Below are positions 5,961 to 6,099 of a DNA stretch of 6,099 nucleotides, piece after piece. Where the stretch lies: NCBI GenBank assembly GCA_021298045.1, contig JAJTHY010000119.1:1-6099 (forward strand), in the 5' to 3' direction. Made by a program: the position numbers and the translations under genes. How positions within the stretch are numbered: position 1 is the first letter of the stretch; every line of letters begins with the position of its first letter. Origin of the DNA: Candidatus Jidaibacter sp. (GTDB taxonomy: Bacteria > Pseudomonadota > Alphaproteobacteria > Rickettsiales > Midichloriaceae). The notes beneath the pieces were generated by a model. That model was not told the DNA's origin and did no database searches. It worked only from the letters and a program-made list of their open reading frames with translations.

Positions 5961-6099
5961 AAAATGGCTATGAAAAATACAACAAATCTCCACCTCTTAG
6001 TCATCCTCGCTATTGCTTGGGATCTTAAGATCCCTGAACTGCGTGCGGAATGACAATTAAAGCAAAAACCGTGCCTTTTTTGTAGTTGAATTAGCTATA
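5961..6099. repeat. Long direct repeat, right copy
   Basis: This is the second copy of the 139-base sequence at 1-139, same orientation, 138 of 139 bases identical. It runs to the last base of the window, so its right boundary is unknown. The repeat start coincides with the first window base in the other copy, so the left boundary is also undefined. The offset between copies is 5960 bp. Confidence 0.95.
6000..6054. repeat. Palindromic intergenic element, copy A'
   Basis: This is the same element as 40-94, carried inside the right direct repeat. Here C at 6032 makes GGGATCTTAAGATCCC (6019-6034) a perfect 16-bp palindrome. In the left copy T at 72 breaks it. Confidence 0.75.

Noticed and set aside
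1..6099. Autonomous plasmid, insertion sequence or CRISPR array
   Set aside because: No replication, partition, transposase, integrase or cas gene and no regular short repeat-spacer array is present. The matching ends alone do not show a plasmid.

Overview
The window is AT-rich bacterial DNA. It carries a two-gene operon on the minus strand, flanked by palindromic intergenic repeats. Both proteins are built largely from eukaryote-type domains (U-box; NACHT, HEAT-like and ankyrin repeats). The intergenic repeats are of the GTCATCC...GGAATGAC and ATTGCC...CGCAATGACG kinds common in Rickettsiales. Together these suggest an obligate intracellular alphaproteobacterium (Rickettsia, Midichloria or Jidaibacter-like). 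This is inference: no rRNA or housekeeping gene fixes the taxon, and other intracellular bacteria rich in eukaryote-like proteins (Legionellales, Amoebophilus-type) are not excluded.

Layout, left to right. Positions 1-139 hold one copy of a long direct repeat containing a palindromic element. Positions 159-303 hold a composite block of palindromic elements, one nested inside an inverted pair of another type. Positions 364-4581 (minus) encode a 1405-residue protein: NACHT ATPase, HEAT-like repeats, a Gly/Ala-rich hydrophobic pair, two ankyrin repeats, and a C-terminal domain whose His/Asp/Gln/Cys order and spacing look like a CE-clan (Ulp1/YopJ-like) cysteine protease. Positions 4604-5656 (minus) encode a U-box ubiquitin-ligase-like protein with a duplicated domain of about 100 residues, ending in Cys-Ile-Ile-Ile, a textbook CaaX prenylation box. 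Positions 5693-5960 hold a good promoter for the operon, a possible operator, a 28-bp perfect palindrome and smaller inverted repeats. Positions 5961-6099 repeat positions 1-139 with a single mismatch.

Transcription runs right to left: promoter (about 5736-5764), U-box gene, a 22-nt gap, then the NACHT gene. The two products are therefore probably made together. The best reading is a pair of host-directed effectors: one would place a ubiquitin ligase on host membranes after host prenylation, and the other is a large switch-like NTPase with a candidate protease or deubiquitinase end. A ligase/protease pair, a toxin-antidote arrangement like the Wolbachia cif (CidA/CidB) loci, and a NACHT-based anti-phage role are alternatives the sequence alone cannot separate.

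The matching window ends mean one of three things: the cassette sits between direct repeats, it belongs to a tandem array with a 5960-bp unit, or the sequence is a circular or repeat-bounded contig with overlapping ends. No replication, partition, transposase, integrase, CRISPR, tRNA or rRNA gene was seen.
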